Counted from the stretch's first letter, positions 54,764 through 64,000 are shown. The stretch: DNA of 64,000 bases from Clostridium puniceum (GCF_002006345.1 NZ_LZZM01000154.1:1-64000); one strand, 5' to 3'. The notes: a model not told the origin generated them from the letters alone. Program-made: numbers and translations.

Positions 54764-56452
54764 TATACCGTAAGCAAGAGGCTACGTGAAAAAGATCTTT
54801 ATTCACCAGGTGGAGAAATGGGTCTTAGACCAGATAGAGCAACTATTGTTTATTGTAATAAAATAAGAGAAGCCTACAAGGATATTAATATTGTAATTGG
54901 TGGAATAGAAGCAAGTCTTAGAAGATTTGCACACTATGATTATTGGAGTGACAAAGTAAGAAAATCAATGCTTATTGATAGTACGGCAGATTTATTGATA
55001 TATGGCATGGGAGAAAAGCAAATTGTGGCAGTTGCAGAAAGCTTAAAAAATGGAGTTGATGCAAAGTATATAACTTATGTAAGAGGTACTTGTTATGTAA
55101 CAGAAAGTCTACAAGATGTACAGGATTATGTTGAAATTCCATCATATAAAGAAGTCTGTACAAATAAGCGCAAATATGCAGAAGCAAGCAAAATTGAATA
55201 TGAAGAACAAGATTCAGTAAGAGGTCATATTATTGTACAAAAACACGGAAATAAGTATTTAGTTCAAAATAAACCTGAAGCACCTTTAAATAGAGAAGAG
55301 TTAGATGAAGTTTATGGACTTACATATATGAAGAATTTTCATCCCATATATGAAGGTAAAGGTGGAATTGCTGCAATTGAAGAAGTTAAATTTAGCACAG
55401 TAAGCTCAAGAGGTTGCTTTGGAGATTGTAAATTTTGTGCTATAACCTTTCATCAAGGAAGAGTTGTTCAAAGCAGAAGTAAAAAATCAATATTACATGA
55501 AGTTGAGGAAATTACGCAATTGCCTGATTTTAAAGGATATATACATGATGTTGGAGGGCCTACTGCAAACTTTAGAAAGCCAGCATGCAGTAAACAATTA
55601 GCGTTTGGCGCTTGCAAAGGAAAAGAATGTTTATCACCAAATGTTTGTGAAAATATGGATGTAGATCATGGTGAATATTTAGATTTACTTAGAGCTATAA
55701 GAAAAGTTCCGAAGGTGAAAAAAGCGTTTGTTCGTTCTGGGCTTAGATATGATTATATTATGGCTGATAAAGATGATACTTTTTTTAAAGAATTAGTGGA
55801 GCATCATGTAAGCGGTAAATTAAAAGTGGCGCCAGAACACGTTTCAAAAGATGTTTTAAAATACATGGGTAAACCAGCAGGGGAAACTTATGATAAATTT
55901 GTAGCTAAATTTGAGAAACTAACAAAGAAAATAGGAAAAAAACAATATATAATTCCATATTTAATGTCTTCTCATCCAGGAAGTACATTAAATTGTGCTA
56001 TTGAGCTTGCAGAATATTTAAGAGATATAAATTATCAACCAGAGCAAGTGCAGGATTTTTATCCAACACCAGGAACTTTAGCGACTACAATGTATTATAC
56101 AGGACTTGATCCTATGACAATGAAAGAAGTTTATGTACCTAAAACTAAACATGAAAAAGCTATGCAGAGGGCACTTCTTCAATTTAAAAATCCAAAGTAT
56201 TACACATTGGTATATGAGGCGTTAACTCAAGGTGGAAGAATAGATTTGATTGGAAATGGACCTAAATGCCTTATAAGGAATAAGAGTCATGCAAATAATA
56301 ATTCAGATGGAAAAAGTTCAATTAAATTGGGAAACAATAAAAAAAATGCTCGCAAAGTCAATAAAGATAAATCTGTAAATGAAAAAAACAAATTTCAAAG
56401 TGGTAAGAAGAAAAATGTAAGAACAAAACACAAAAATAAAGGAAGACTATAA
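54764..56452 (+). CDS. YgiQ-type radical SAM protein, exon 2 (residues 93-654)
   Basis: Continues exon 1 in frame from TAT 54764 ([20 protein letters not shown]). The radical SAM cluster motif is [13 protein letters not shown] (CxxxCxxC). [19 protein letters not shown] and [20 protein letters not shown] are YgiQ signatures. A Lys/Asn-rich tail of about 60 residues closes the protein. Unspliced, an internal ATG at 54818 could start a truncated product, but this would lack the N-terminal cobalamin-binding-like domain. The reaction catalysed by YgiQ proteins is not established. The predicted joined product is 654 residues, a normal family length. Confidence 0.9.
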   Translation, partial: YTVSKRLREKDLYSPGGEMGLRPDRATIVYCNKIREAYKDINIVIGGIEASLRRFAHYDYWSDKVRKSMLIDSTADLLIYGMGEKQIVAVAESLKNGVDAKYITYVRGTCYVTESLQDVQDYVEIPSYKEVCTNKRKYAEASKIEYEEQDSVRGHIIVQKHGNKYLVQNKPEAPLNREELDEVYGLTYMKNFHPIYEGKGGIAAIEEVKFSTVSSRGCFGDCKFCAITFHQGRVVQSRSKKSILHEVEEITQLPDFKGYIHDVGGPTANFRKPACSKQLAFGACKGKECLSPNVCENMDVDHGEYLDLLRAIRKVPKVKKAFVRSGLRYDYIMADKDDTFFKELVEHHVSGKLKVAPEHVSKDVLKYMGKPAGETYDKFVAKFEKLTKKIGKKQYIIPYLMSSHPGSTLNCAIELAEYLRDINYQPEQVQDFYPTPGTLATTMYYTGLDPMTMKEVYVPKTKHEKAMQRALLQFKNPKYYTLVYEALTQGGRIDLIGNGPKCLIRNKSHANNNSDGKSSIKLGNNKKNARKVNKDKSVNEKNKFQSGKKKNVRTKHKNKGRL

Positions 56453-56457
56453 AATTT

Positions 56458-56511
56458 GACTGATTTGTATAAATAAAATTATAATATAGAAATATTTATA
56501 CAAATAAAGTC
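56458..56511. repeat. Long A/T hairpin after the ygiQ-type gene
   Basis: ATTTGTATAAATA (56463-56475) pairs with TATTTATACAAAT (56493-56505), flanked by GACT/AGTC. No T-run follows. It ends 15 bases before the next promoter. Confidence 0.5.
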
Positions 56512-56526
56512 GAGAAAAGAGATTTA

Positions 56527-56555
56527 TTGACTTTATTTGTATATAATGATACAAT
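56527..56555 (+). promoter_or_regulatory. Promoter of the exopolysaccharide operon
   Basis: TTGACT (56527-56532), a 17-base spacer and TACAAT (56550-56555), placing the transcript start just before the riboswitch. Confidence 0.75.
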
Positions 56556-56575
56556 AATTGACATATAACTGAGTA

Positions 56576-56647
56576 TAATCGGGAAGCTATGAAGAATTTT
56601 CTTTATTTGGGCACTTAGAGAATTTGGAGCTAGTAGTGCAACCGGCC
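56576..56647 (+). ncRNA. Cyclic-di-GMP class II riboswitch aptamer
   Basis: The sequence closely follows the known class II aptamer of C. acetobutylicum. Conserved blocks in order: CGGGAAGCTATGAAGAAT, TTTGGGCACTT (56606-56616), a variable hairpin GAGAATTTGGAGC, and TAGTAGTGCAACCGGCC (56631-56647). The pseudoknot-forming GGGCACTT and AGTAGTGCAACCG segments are intact. A perfect terminator begins at its 3' edge. It is placed to make transcription of the polysaccharide operon respond to c-di-GMP. Whether ligand turns it on or off cannot be decided by eye, since aptamer and terminator share at most two bases. Confidence 0.93.
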
Positions 56648-56682
56648 AACAATTAATAGAAATATTAATTGTTGGTTTTTTT
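56646..56682 (+). terminator. Riboswitch expression-platform terminator
   Basis: A perfect 13-bp stem CCAACAATTAATA (56646-56658) / TATTAATTGTTGG (56663-56675) with loop GAAA, followed by seven T. Confidence 0.9.
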
Positions 56683-56844
56683 ATATATAATTGAGGATTT
56701 TCATAATTTAAACTAAAAAAATTTAATATGATATATGGTATATTTATACTAAATCTATATACCATATATTAATAAAATTTAATAAATAGGTTGATTGTGG
56801 AATTTATTAAATCATTAGAAATTAAAAAATGAATTTTTGAGAAA

Positions 56845-59172
56845 GTGGTGAGAATCATAAATTTAAAAATATTGAAAAATAAACTTTTGATTATAGGAAC
56901 AATATTATCATCATCTATTTATTTAGTATGGAGAATTTTTTTTACAATACCTTTTGAAAGTGGAATTATAGGACTTATATGTGGTATTTTTTTATTATTG
57001 GTAGAGATTGTAGGAATGATGGAAGCGGCAATACATTATTATAGTATGTCAAATATTGATTATCCAACAAAACCAGATGTGAGTGAAAGTTTATTTCCAG
57101 ATGTAGATGTATTCATCGCAACTTATAATGAACCAGTAGAATTACTTTATAAGACGGTTACCGGGTGTATTAATATGGAATATCCAGATAAAAGTAAAGT
57201 ACATATTTATATTTGCGACGATTCCAATCGACCTGAAATGAAAGAGCTTGCTGATTTTATGAAAATTAATTATGTTACAAGAACGGAAAGAAAAGATGCT
57301 AAAGCTGGAAATTTAAATAATGCATTAGCACATTCAAGTTCGCCATTAGTTGTAACATTTGATGCAGACATGATTCCGATGCATGATTTCTTAAAAACTT
57401 GTGTACCTTATTTTTTGACAAAAGAAAAAATTGGATTTGTTCAAACGCCTCAGAGTTTTTATAATCCAGATTTATTTCAATATTTCTTATTTTCAGAGGG
57501 AAGGATTCCTAATGAACAAGATTATTTCTACCGCGATATTCAAGTTTCGAGAAATAAAACTAATTCAGTAATATATGGTGGCTCTAATACTATGATTTTA
57601 AGAAAAGCCTTAGAGGAAATTGGCGGATTTTATACAAAAGTAATAACTGAGGATTTTGCAACTGGATTACTTATTCAAAGCAAAGGATATAAGTGTTATG
57701 CAATTGATGAAGTACATGCATCAGGGCTTTCACCAGATGATTTGAAAAGTCTAATTAAACAAAGAGAACGTTGGAGCAGAGGATGCATCCAAACAGGAAG
57801 GAAACTCAACATTCTTTTTAGAAAAGGTCTTAATATACAACAAAAACTTAGTTATATTTCTGCTATTTCATATTGGTACTCAGGTTTAAAAAGATTAGCA
57901 TATATAATGGCACCAATTATGTTTGCAGTATTTGGAATAGTTGTTGTAAAATGTGATCTTGTACAAGTGCTTATATTTTGGTTGCCAATGTATTTGTTTA
58001 GTGATGCAACTCTAAAGAAATTATCTAATAATATTAGAAGTACAAAATTGACCAATATATATGAGACTATTTTATTTCCATCACTTCTTCCAGTAGTGCT
58101 TTTAGAAACCTTTGGAATAACACAAAAAAAATTTGCAGTTACAAGAAAAGATGGAGGGGCTGAAGATGATAGAAAATATCAAATAAAAAAAGCTATACCC
58201 CATATATTTTTTGGAATACTTTCTGTAATTGGGATTGTAAATTGTATAGAGATGACATTTGAATTAGGTTCGCCTGTATATATAGTACTGCTGTTTTGGC
58301 TTGTAGTAAATTTTTATAATATTATTATGTCAATATTTTTTATGATAGGAAGAAAAGCATATAGAAAAGCTGAAAGATTTCCAGCGGAAATTCAATGTAA
58401 TATTTCTTATGATAATGAAGACATAAAATGCATGACAATTGATATTTCAGAAGGAGGAATTTCTGTTATATTAGATAACCCAATATATATGCCGTATGAG
58501 AAGAATATTGGGATTTCACTGTTTACAGAAAGATATATATCTAACTTTCAAGGAAATATTGTTCATGTAGCACAAATTGGCGAGAAATGGAAATATGCTT
58601 TTAAATTAATTAAAATAGATGATGATAATTTAAAGCAACTACTAGGAATAATATATGATCGAGTACCAACTCTGCCTAAGTACATTGAGAAAAACAATAG
58701 TATTTTTGATGATATTAGAATTAATATTTTAAAAAGAGGAAAGAAGTCGGTTTTATTTAACAGAAAGCTTCCACGTATAGTGTTAAATAAAAAATTGAAA
58801 TCTGAAGAATGTGGTATTATTACACTCTGTAATTTCAATTATGAATATGCTGTTATAAAAACAGATATTAAGTATAGAAATGTTAAAGAAATAACAGTTC
58901 ATGTGAATGATAAAATTGATTTTAAGTGCATGTTAGATAAACCTATAGATTATGAAAAATCATTTAAAGGAAAAAAAAGGCTTATAGAAGATTCGTCTCA
59001 ATTATATAAAATTCAGCAATATGATTCTTTAGCAAAAAACGAAACTTTTAAAAGTGGATTATTAAATTGGATAACGGAATATAAAAATGAGATTTTAATA
59101 AAAAAACAGCAGCAATTACAACAAAGAAAGTCAAAATCTCTTTATGAATTTGATGAAATGTCATATTTATAA
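56845..59172 (+). CDS. Cellulose-synthase-like glycosyltransferase (BcsA/CcsA type) with PilZ domain
   Basis: A 775-residue processive GT2 membrane enzyme. Two helices at about 12-58, then the catalytic domain: DD at 125-126 (ICDDSNRPE), DAD at 173-175, TED at 268-270 and QRERW at 306-310. More helices lie at about 345-490. A PilZ domain (about 500-600) has both c-di-GMP motifs, RKAYRKAERF and DISEGG. A roughly 170-residue C-terminal extension has no clear match. It polymerises a beta-glucan, probably cellulose, and exports it through its own channel. The GTG start (56845) is poorly supported; a nearby non-ATG start is possible. It leads an operon under the c-di-GMP riboswitch. Confidence 0.9.
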   Translation: MVRIINLKILKNKLLIIGTILSSSIYLVWRIFFTIPFESGIIGLICGIFLLLVEIVGMMEAAIHYYSMSNIDYPTKPDVSESLFPDVDVFIATYNEPVELLYKTVTGCINMEYPDKSKVHIYICDDSNRPEMKELADFMKINYVTRTERKDAKAGNLNNALAHSSSPLVVTFDADMIPMHDFLKTCVPYFLTKEKIGFVQTPQSFYNPDLFQYFLFSEGRIPNEQDYFYRDIQVSRNKTNSVIYGGSNTMILRKALEEIGGFYTKVITEDFATGLLIQSKGYKCYAIDEVHASGLSPDDLKSLIKQRERWSRGCIQTGRKLNILFRKGLNIQQKLSYISAISYWYSGLKRLAYIMAPIMFAVFGIVVVKCDLVQVLIFWLPMYLFSDATLKKLSNNIRSTKLTNIYETILFPSLLPVVLLETFGITQKKFAVTRKDGGAEDDRKYQIKKAIPHIFFGILSVIGIVNCIEMTFELGSPVYIVLLFWLVVNFYNIIMSIFFMIGRKAYRKAERFPAEIQCNISYDNEDIKCMTIDISEGGISVILDNPIYMPYEKNIGISLFTERYISNFQGNIVHVAQIGEKWKYAFKLIKIDDDNLKQLLGIIYDRVPTLPKYIEKNNSIFDDIRINILKRGKKSVLFNRKLPRIVLNKKLKSEECGIITLCNFNYEYAVIKTDIKYRNVKEITVHVNDKIDFKCMLDKPIDYEKSFKGKKRLIEDSSQLYKIQQYDSLAKNETFKSGLLNWITEYKNEILIKKQQQLQQRKSKSLYEFDEMSYL

Positions 59173-59245
59173 TATAAAAATGTTGTATAGAAATTAATTT
59201 AAAGATTAAATTAGATTGGAGTTCGTATTAATTAGGGAGGTTAGA

Positions 59246-60352
59246 ATGAATTGTGCTAAAATAAATAAGGAAATAATAATGCTTATTTGCATCATGGTAA
59301 TAAGTTTCATAAATTCTACATATGTTTATGGATTATCAGATTTAGAATTTACAGAATTTGCTCCAATTAATATGGAAAAAACAGCCAATGGAGCAATTGT
59401 AGAAGTAAATTCAAATGAGACTTATGGATATGAATTAGATGTAAATATGAGTACAAAGGGATTAAATGAAGGATATTATACTGCATATTTATATGAAGAT
59501 AAAAGTAGTGATTGGTCTAATTATGAAGCGATGAGTTTTCATGTTAGTAATAATTCTGATAATCCAATAAGAATAAATATGAATATAAAAAAAGGTGAAG
59601 ATAAAGTATTTTCTCCATCTAATGACAATATTATTCTAATTCAGAAAAATAATTCTGAGATAATCGAAAAAGTAAAACCATCATATGGAACAGTAGAATT
59701 ACCTGAACGCTTTGAAGGTATTATATATATACCATTTAATAGTTTTAGAGAAGAAAATGGTTCATTTTTAGATGGAACAAATAAAATTTCATCATGGGGA
59801 ATTATAGCTACTTTAGCAGAAAATGAAGAGAGAAATTTTAAACTAAGTAGATTTAACTTGATTAATAAAGGATCAAAATTAGAAACTTATTTTGATAGTA
59901 ATTCATTTATTAAAGGAAAAAGTATTGTACAAATACCAATAGTAGGGGAATCTATTTCTGATTACAAAATTGAAGGAAGTAATAGAAATATTCAGTTTAA
60001 GCTTGATAATGATATAGATGGAATAACAATTAGCGAAAATGGTCGTTTGACTGTTACACCAGATGTAGTACCTCAAAAAATTGAAATAAGTGCTGTATTA
60101 GATAATAGTATAAGTGAAAAAATACAAATACAATTAGTCACATCCTGGACACTTAGCGCGCAAGAAGTTGATGGAACAAGTAAAAGTATTGCAAAGCCTG
60201 ATCAAATAAAAGAAATCATAAACAGTAATGAAAAAAATATATTAACTAATAATGTTTTGATAAACACAAGAATAGTTATAGTTTTTATTTCTATAATATT
60301 TGGAGGTTTATATTGGAGCTGGAACAGAAAAAATAAGGATAAACTTCTTTGA
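59246..60352 (+). CDS. Membrane-anchored extracytoplasmic partner protein of the synthase (BcsB-like position)
   Basis: A 368-residue protein with an N-terminal signal sequence (MLICIMVISFINSTYVYG), a beta-rich extracellular region resembling a carbohydrate-binding sandwich (LNEGYYTAYLYEDKSSDWSN, SFHVSNNSDNPIRINMNI) and one C-terminal membrane helix (IVIVFISIIFGGLYWSW). By position and topology it resembles BcsB, which guides the polymer leaving the synthase, but it is half the length and I see no sequence identity I can vouch for. I start at ATG 59246 (AGGGAGG six bases before); the longer frame begins without a ribosome binding site. It follows the synthase by 73 bases. Confidence 0.78.
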   Translation: MNCAKINKEIIMLICIMVISFINSTYVYGLSDLEFTEFAPINMEKTANGAIVEVNSNETYGYELDVNMSTKGLNEGYYTAYLYEDKSSDWSNYEAMSFHVSNNSDNPIRINMNIKKGEDKVFSPSNDNIILIQKNNSEIIEKVKPSYGTVELPERFEGIIYIPFNSFREENGSFLDGTNKISSWGIIATLAENEERNFKLSRFNLINKGSKLETYFDSNSFIKGKSIVQIPIVGESISDYKIEGSNRNIQFKLDNDIDGITISENGRLTVTPDVVPQKIEISAVLDNSISEKIQIQLVTSWTLSAQEVDGTSKSIAKPDQIKEIINSNEKNILTNNVLINTRIVIVFISIIFGGLYWSWNRKNKDKLL

Positions 60353-60580
60353 AGGTTAAAAATGTTTTACAATGACTGAGTTTAGAGAGAAAAATGTATA
60401 AAATAATTTGGTTGAAGAGGATAAAATATTAGAAAGCTTATATATTTATAATTCTATAAGTTAATAAATATATATTCTAATAAGTAACCTCCATACATTT
60501 AGTTACTGTATAATAGGTAAATGTAGTAAATTAATTAGAACTTATATATTGAAAAATTTAAATTTTAAGGGGGAAAGAGA

Positions 60581-62002
60581 GTGCTTTTTTCAAGCGTAAT
60601 ATTTTTATTTTATTTTCTTCCCATAGTTTTAATATTATACTATGGGACTTGTTTTTCAAAAAAAATACAAAATGCAGTATTGCTTATTTCTAGTTTGTTT
60701 TTTTATGCATGGGGAGAAACAAAATTTATAATACTTATGATTGGGTCTATATTTATAAATTATTTATTTGGATTGATAATTGATAAATATAGAGAAAATA
60801 AAGAAAAAGCAAAAATTATTATAATCAGCATGTGTATAACTAATTTATCAATACTTTTTGTATTTAAGTACTTAGGATTTGTTATTCGTAATATTAATGA
60901 AATGCAATCATATCAATTTATAATTCCAAAACTTTCACTACCAATAGGTATTTCATTTTTTACATTTAAGGCTATATCATATGTTATCGATGTTTATAGA
61001 AATAATTGTGTTGTACAAAATAATCCATTTTATGTTGGATTATATATAGCATTTTTTCCACAAGTTCTTTCAGGACCCATATCTCGTTATAATATTATAG
61101 GAGAACAAATAAAAAACAGAAAAGAAACGTGGCAAAAATTTTCAGTGGGATGTTGTAGATTTATTATAGGTCTTGCAAAAAAAGTTTTAATAGCTGGTAG
61201 TATGGCTGTTATTTCAGATAGAATTTTTCAAATGAATTCTAATATTGCTATTCCAATTAGTCTTGCATGGCTAGGATCCATTGCATATACTTTTCAAATA
61301 TTCTTTGATTTTGCAGGATATTCAGATATGGCAATTGGTCTTGGATTGATGTTTGGATTTAAAATTGATGAAAATTTTAATTATCCATACATATCAAAAT
61401 CAATAGGAGAATTTTGGCGTAGATGGCATATATCATTGAGTTCATGGTTTAAAGATTATGTTTATTTTCCACTTGGAGGCTCCAGAGTAGCAAACAAAGA
61501 TAAAGTGATACGTAATTTATTAGTTGTATGGCTATTAACAGGGATTTGGCATGGAGCAGAATGGACATTTATTATTTGGGGATTATTAAATTTTGTGTTT
61601 ATTGCACTTGAAAAAGTTTTTTCATTTGACGAATTAAAGATTAATAATTCAATAAGACATATATATGCACTTTTTATTATAAACCTTGGATGGGTATTAT
61701 TTAGATCTAAAGACTTAATAGAAGCAGGAAATTATATTGCCTGTATGTTTGGAGCTAAGAATAATGGATTTTGGAGTGATTATACTTTTATGTTTATAAA
61801 GGAAAACTTAATCTTCTTTATTGCAGCTATTTTATTTAGTACACCAATTGCTAAAAAAGCAAATAAATATATTTTTGACAGAGCTGTAGGGTATAAAATA
61901 ATAGAGGGTATATATCCTTTGGTAATAATATCGTTATTTTTTGTATGTATAAGTTATATAATAAAAGGGTCATATAATCCATTCATTTATTTCAATTTTT
62001 AA
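60581..62002 (+). CDS. MBOAT-family O-acyltransferase (AlgI/DltB-like)
   Basis: A 473-residue multi-spanning protein with the family landmarks YFLPIVLILYYG, LPIGISFFTFKAISYVIDVY, PQVLSGPISRY, FFDFAGYSDMAIGLGLMFG, EFWRRWHISLSSWFKDYVYF and the catalytic His near residue 323 in LTGIWHGAEW. It carries acetyl groups across the membrane for O-acetylation of the exported polysaccharide together with the next gene product. The GTG start has GGGGGAAAG before it. The 228-base gap from the previous gene has no clear terminator, so it is probably in the same operon. Confidence 0.93.
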   Translation: MLFSSVIFLFYFLPIVLILYYGTCFSKKIQNAVLLISSLFFYAWGETKFIILMIGSIFINYLFGLIIDKYRENKEKAKIIIISMCITNLSILFVFKYLGFVIRNINEMQSYQFIIPKLSLPIGISFFTFKAISYVIDVYRNNCVVQNNPFYVGLYIAFFPQVLSGPISRYNIIGEQIKNRKETWQKFSVGCCRFIIGLAKKVLIAGSMAVISDRIFQMNSNIAIPISLAWLGSIAYTFQIFFDFAGYSDMAIGLGLMFGFKIDENFNYPYISKSIGEFWRRWHISLSSWFKDYVYFPLGGSRVANKDKVIRNLLVVWLLTGIWHGAEWTFIIWGLLNFVFIALEKVFSFDELKINNSIRHIYALFIINLGWVLFRSKDLIEAGNYIACMFGAKNNGFWSDYTFMFIKENLIFFIAAILFSTPIAKKANKYIFDRAVGYKIIEGIYPLVIISLFFVCISYIIKGSYNPFIYFNF

Positions 62003-62027
62003 ATTTGAAGAAAGGTAACGTTATATA

Positions 62028-63257
62028 ATGAGTAAATTTTTTGTTAAAAAATTAATAACTTCAATAATTTTCATTGGAATACTTTTTATATTTTCATTTC
62101 AAAATATACTAATAGCATATAATCCGCTTAAGGAAGCATTTCAAAATAATGAAATCAATCTATCCAATTTAGATGCAAAAATAAAATTAATAGAAACTAC
62201 AGTTACTGAAAATGTTTATGCTAAATATTCTTTGATTGAGACTTATGGATATTTACAAAGATTAATGGATAAAAATGAAGAAAATAATTTTGAGGTAATT
62301 AAAGATAAGCAGGGTTCTTTGCATTATACATTTTTTGCAGATAAAGCTAATCCGGTATACGATATTGCAACAAGAACGGAAGATTTTAAGAATGGATTAA
62401 AAAATAAAGATACAAAATTTGTGTATTTAATGCCACCTGATAAATATATTAAGGGATATTCAGAGTTATCTACAGGAATACCGTATAATTTTGCAAATGA
62501 AACAGCAGATAGTTTCCTTGAGTTGCTTAAACAAAAACATATTGATACTATAGATTTACGTGAAAATTTAACTGAAAGTGGAATACCTAATGATGAACTA
62601 TTTTTTAAAACAGATCATCATTGGAAAATAGAAACAGCTTTTTGGGAATTTGGACAAGTAGTGAATAAATTAAATACTAACTATAATATGAATTTGGATG
62701 ATAATAAGTTTTATACAAACAAAGAAAACTATAATTTTATAAAGTATGAAAATTCATATATTGGATCAATGGGAAGAAAAGTAGGAAAGTTTTATGGAGG
62801 AGTAGATGATTTTACGCTTGTATATCCTAAATTTGAAACTTCTTACACATATTATTCTAAGACTGGAGAACAAGAAATGACTTTGAATGGCAGATTTGAA
62901 GAAGCGCTTTTAACTGTATCTCCTTTTAGAACAGAGAAAGGAACATATGCATTAGAAGCAGACAAATATTCCTCCTATTTATTTGGAAATCGGGGAATTG
63001 TACATGTGAAAAATAATGATAATCCTAGCGGACCTAATATTTTAATTGTTAAGGATTCTTTTTCTGTACCATTAGCAGCATTTTTATCAACAGTATGCTC
63101 GGATATATATTTAATAGATCCTAGGTATTACAAACAAAGTATTCCTGAATTTGTTAATAGTATTGATAATTTAGATATAGTTTTTATGTCTTTCTCACCT
63201 CAAGATTTAACTGAAGAGTTTTTCCCATTTTATGAAAAAAATAAGGAGATGAAGTAA
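62028..63257 (+). CDS. AlgJ/AlgX-like DHHW protein, polysaccharide O-acetylation
   Basis: A 409-residue protein anchored by an N-terminal helix (SIIFIGILFIFSFQNILIAY) and facing outside. It has the SGNH-like AlgX/AlgJ fold: the catalytic Asp-His pair lies in FFKTDHHWKIETAFWEFG (DHHW at 196-199) and the nucleophile Ser in ILIVKDSFSVPLAAFL. It is expected to take acetyl from the MBOAT protein and put it on the polymer. The gene is 25 bases after the MBOAT gene (GAAAGG ribosome binding site), the usual pairing. Confidence 0.9.
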   Translation: MSKFFVKKLITSIIFIGILFIFSFQNILIAYNPLKEAFQNNEINLSNLDAKIKLIETTVTENVYAKYSLIETYGYLQRLMDKNEENNFEVIKDKQGSLHYTFFADKANPVYDIATRTEDFKNGLKNKDTKFVYLMPPDKYIKGYSELSTGIPYNFANETADSFLELLKQKHIDTIDLRENLTESGIPNDELFFKTDHHWKIETAFWEFGQVVNKLNTNYNMNLDDNKFYTNKENYNFIKYENSYIGSMGRKVGKFYGGVDDFTLVYPKFETSYTYYSKTGEQEMTLNGRFEEALLTVSPFRTEKGTYALEADKYSSYLFGNRGIVHVKNNDNPSGPNILIVKDSFSVPLAAFLSTVCSDIYLIDPRYYKQSIPEFVNSIDNLDIVFMSFSPQDLTEEFFPFYEKNKEMK

Positions 63258-63262
63258 TTTAA

Positions 63263-64000
63263 ATGAGACATATAAAGTTAATTGTAATGATTTTTTTAAT
63301 TTATTTACTAACAATGCAATTTCAGATTGAGCCAGCTCTCGCAGTAGAGATGGGTTTTCAGAAAAATACAATAAATTCACCTTCGGCAACTATAATGTTT
63401 GATGATGGAGAGGTTGAAGATTATACAATCATGTATCCATATTTTAAATCAAAAGGCATAAAAGGATGCAGTGCTTTAATTAGTTCACAGACAGGAAAAA
63501 ATATTAATTATCTTAATATGTATCAAATAAATGAGATGAATAACTATGGATGGGATTTTTTATCTCATACAACAGATCATTTAGACTTAACTAGTCTGAG
63601 TGTATCTGACGTTAATTATCAATTAAAATCTAGTAAAGATTTTTATGAGAGCAAGGGAATTGAAATTAGTGGTTTAGTTTATCCGTTTAATAATTACAAT
63701 GATAATGTTGTAAACGAAGTTAAAAAATATTATAGTGCTGCATTTGGATATTATAATGGTAAAGAGCTATATAATACCAATTTGTTAGATAATAGATACA
63801 ATATATATAGACTTATGTTAGAAGTCCCTTTAGCTACAAATAAGAAGATAATAGATGAGGCTATTAGAAATAACGGATGGGTTGTATTTATGGGGCATGG
63901 TCATTATTATAGATCAGAAATATACGCAGATAATTCAGTGTGGCCAGGTAAGTGGGATAATAATTTGCAGAAAACTAAAGAAACAATTGAATATTTACTA
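63263..64000 (+). CDS. Secreted polysaccharide deacetylase, cut by the window end
   Basis: 246 codons are in the window and no stop is reached. A signal peptide (MRHIKLIVMIFLIYLLTMQF, cleavage near PALAVE) is followed by a NodB-type domain: ATIMFDDGEVEDY carries the Asp pair, WDFLSHTTDHLDLTSLS the zinc HxxxH, then YPFNNYNDNV and VVFMGHGHYY. It probably removes acetyl groups from the secreted polysaccharide or prepares it for attachment. AAGGAG is 14 bases upstream, and the gene follows the DHHW gene by five bases. Deacetylase and O-acetylase in one operon suggest a polymer that is modified at more than one position. Confidence 0.88.
   Translation, partial: MRHIKLIVMIFLIYLLTMQFQIEPALAVEMGFQKNTINSPSATIMFDDGEVEDYTIMYPYFKSKGIKGCSALISSQTGKNINYLNMYQINEMNNYGWDFLSHTTDHLDLTSLSVSDVNYQLKSSKDFYESKGIEISGLVYPFNNYNDNVVNEVKKYYSAAFGYYNGKELYNTNLLDNRYNIYRLMLEVPLATNKKIIDEAIRNNGWVVFMGHGHYYRSEIYADNSVWPGKWDNNLQKTKETIEYLL

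Overview
The window is AT-rich DNA (most intergenic stretches are A/T runs) from a low-GC anaerobic Firmicute. AGGAGG-type ribosome binding sites, ferredoxin-type iron-sulfur enzymes, a dockerin-bearing cellulase, a class II cyclic-di-GMP riboswitch and the gene families present fit a Clostridium sensu stricto of the solventogenic group (C. beijerinckii / C. saccharoperbutylacetonicum type). The species cannot be fixed from the sequence alone. Every recognisable gene but one runs on the + strand; the exception is a 41-residue cysteine-rich peptide near 51 kb. I saw no rRNA, tRNA or CRISPR array.

Region by region. 0.2-3.6 kb: a FIST-domain sensor and a hybrid histidine kinase whose receiver domain has lost its phosphorylatable aspartate. 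3.9-11.1 kb: a glycerol regulon: glpF, the antiterminator gene glpP, glpK, and a three-gene FAD/Fe-S glycerol-3-phosphate dehydrogenase. Three structured leaders with matching promoters are probably the RNA targets of GlpP. 11.1-11.8 kb: gene fragments and palindromes. 11.8-17.9 kb: a tRNA-dihydrouridine synthase, a 1343-residue leucine-rich-repeat protein and an aldo/keto reductase in one apparent operon. 17.9-20.5 kb: a gene graveyard (VOC and CPCC-type pseudogenes) around an intact NADAR gene. 20.5-23.9 kb: a short UvrA paralogue overlapping a beta-lactamase-fold hydrolase. 24.1-38.5 kb: a complete reductive pyrimidine degradation locus: PucR-type regulator, chemoreceptor-like protein, aminotransferase, Fe-type alcohol dehydrogenase, NMT1-type ABC importer, dihydropyrimidinase, dihydropyrimidine dehydrogenase and carbamoyl-beta-alanine amidohydrolase. 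Together these would turn uracil or thymine into a 3-hydroxy acid plus ammonia and CO2.

39.2-50.6 kb: a secreted GH9-FN3-dockerin cellulase followed by mostly single genes with their own terminators: membrane protein, zinc ribbon, PAP2 phosphatase, lipoprotein, small hypotheticals, Lrp regulator, polysaccharide deacetylase, and an ACT/UPF0210 pair. 51.5-56.5 kb: a YgiQ-type radical SAM gene split by a 2991-nt group II intron. Exact removal of the intron restores a 654-residue protein. Besides its reverse transcriptase/maturase, the intron carries a separate roughly 300-bp cassette with its own promoter, ribosome binding site, 40-codon basic ORF and hairpin.

56.5-64.0 kb: an exopolysaccharide operon headed by a promoter, a class II cyclic-di-GMP riboswitch and a perfect terminator. 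It encodes a cellulose-synthase-like glycosyltransferase with a PilZ domain, a membrane-anchored partner, an MBOAT O-acetyltransferase, an AlgJ/AlgX-like DHHW protein and a polysaccharide deacetylase that runs off the window end. Cyclic-di-GMP is thus placed to act twice, on the transcript and on the synthase.

The most original observations are the autonomous cassette inside the group II intron, the family of glycerol leader RNAs with a possible two-state switch before glpK, and the palindromes placed just after stop codons in the pyrimidine locus.
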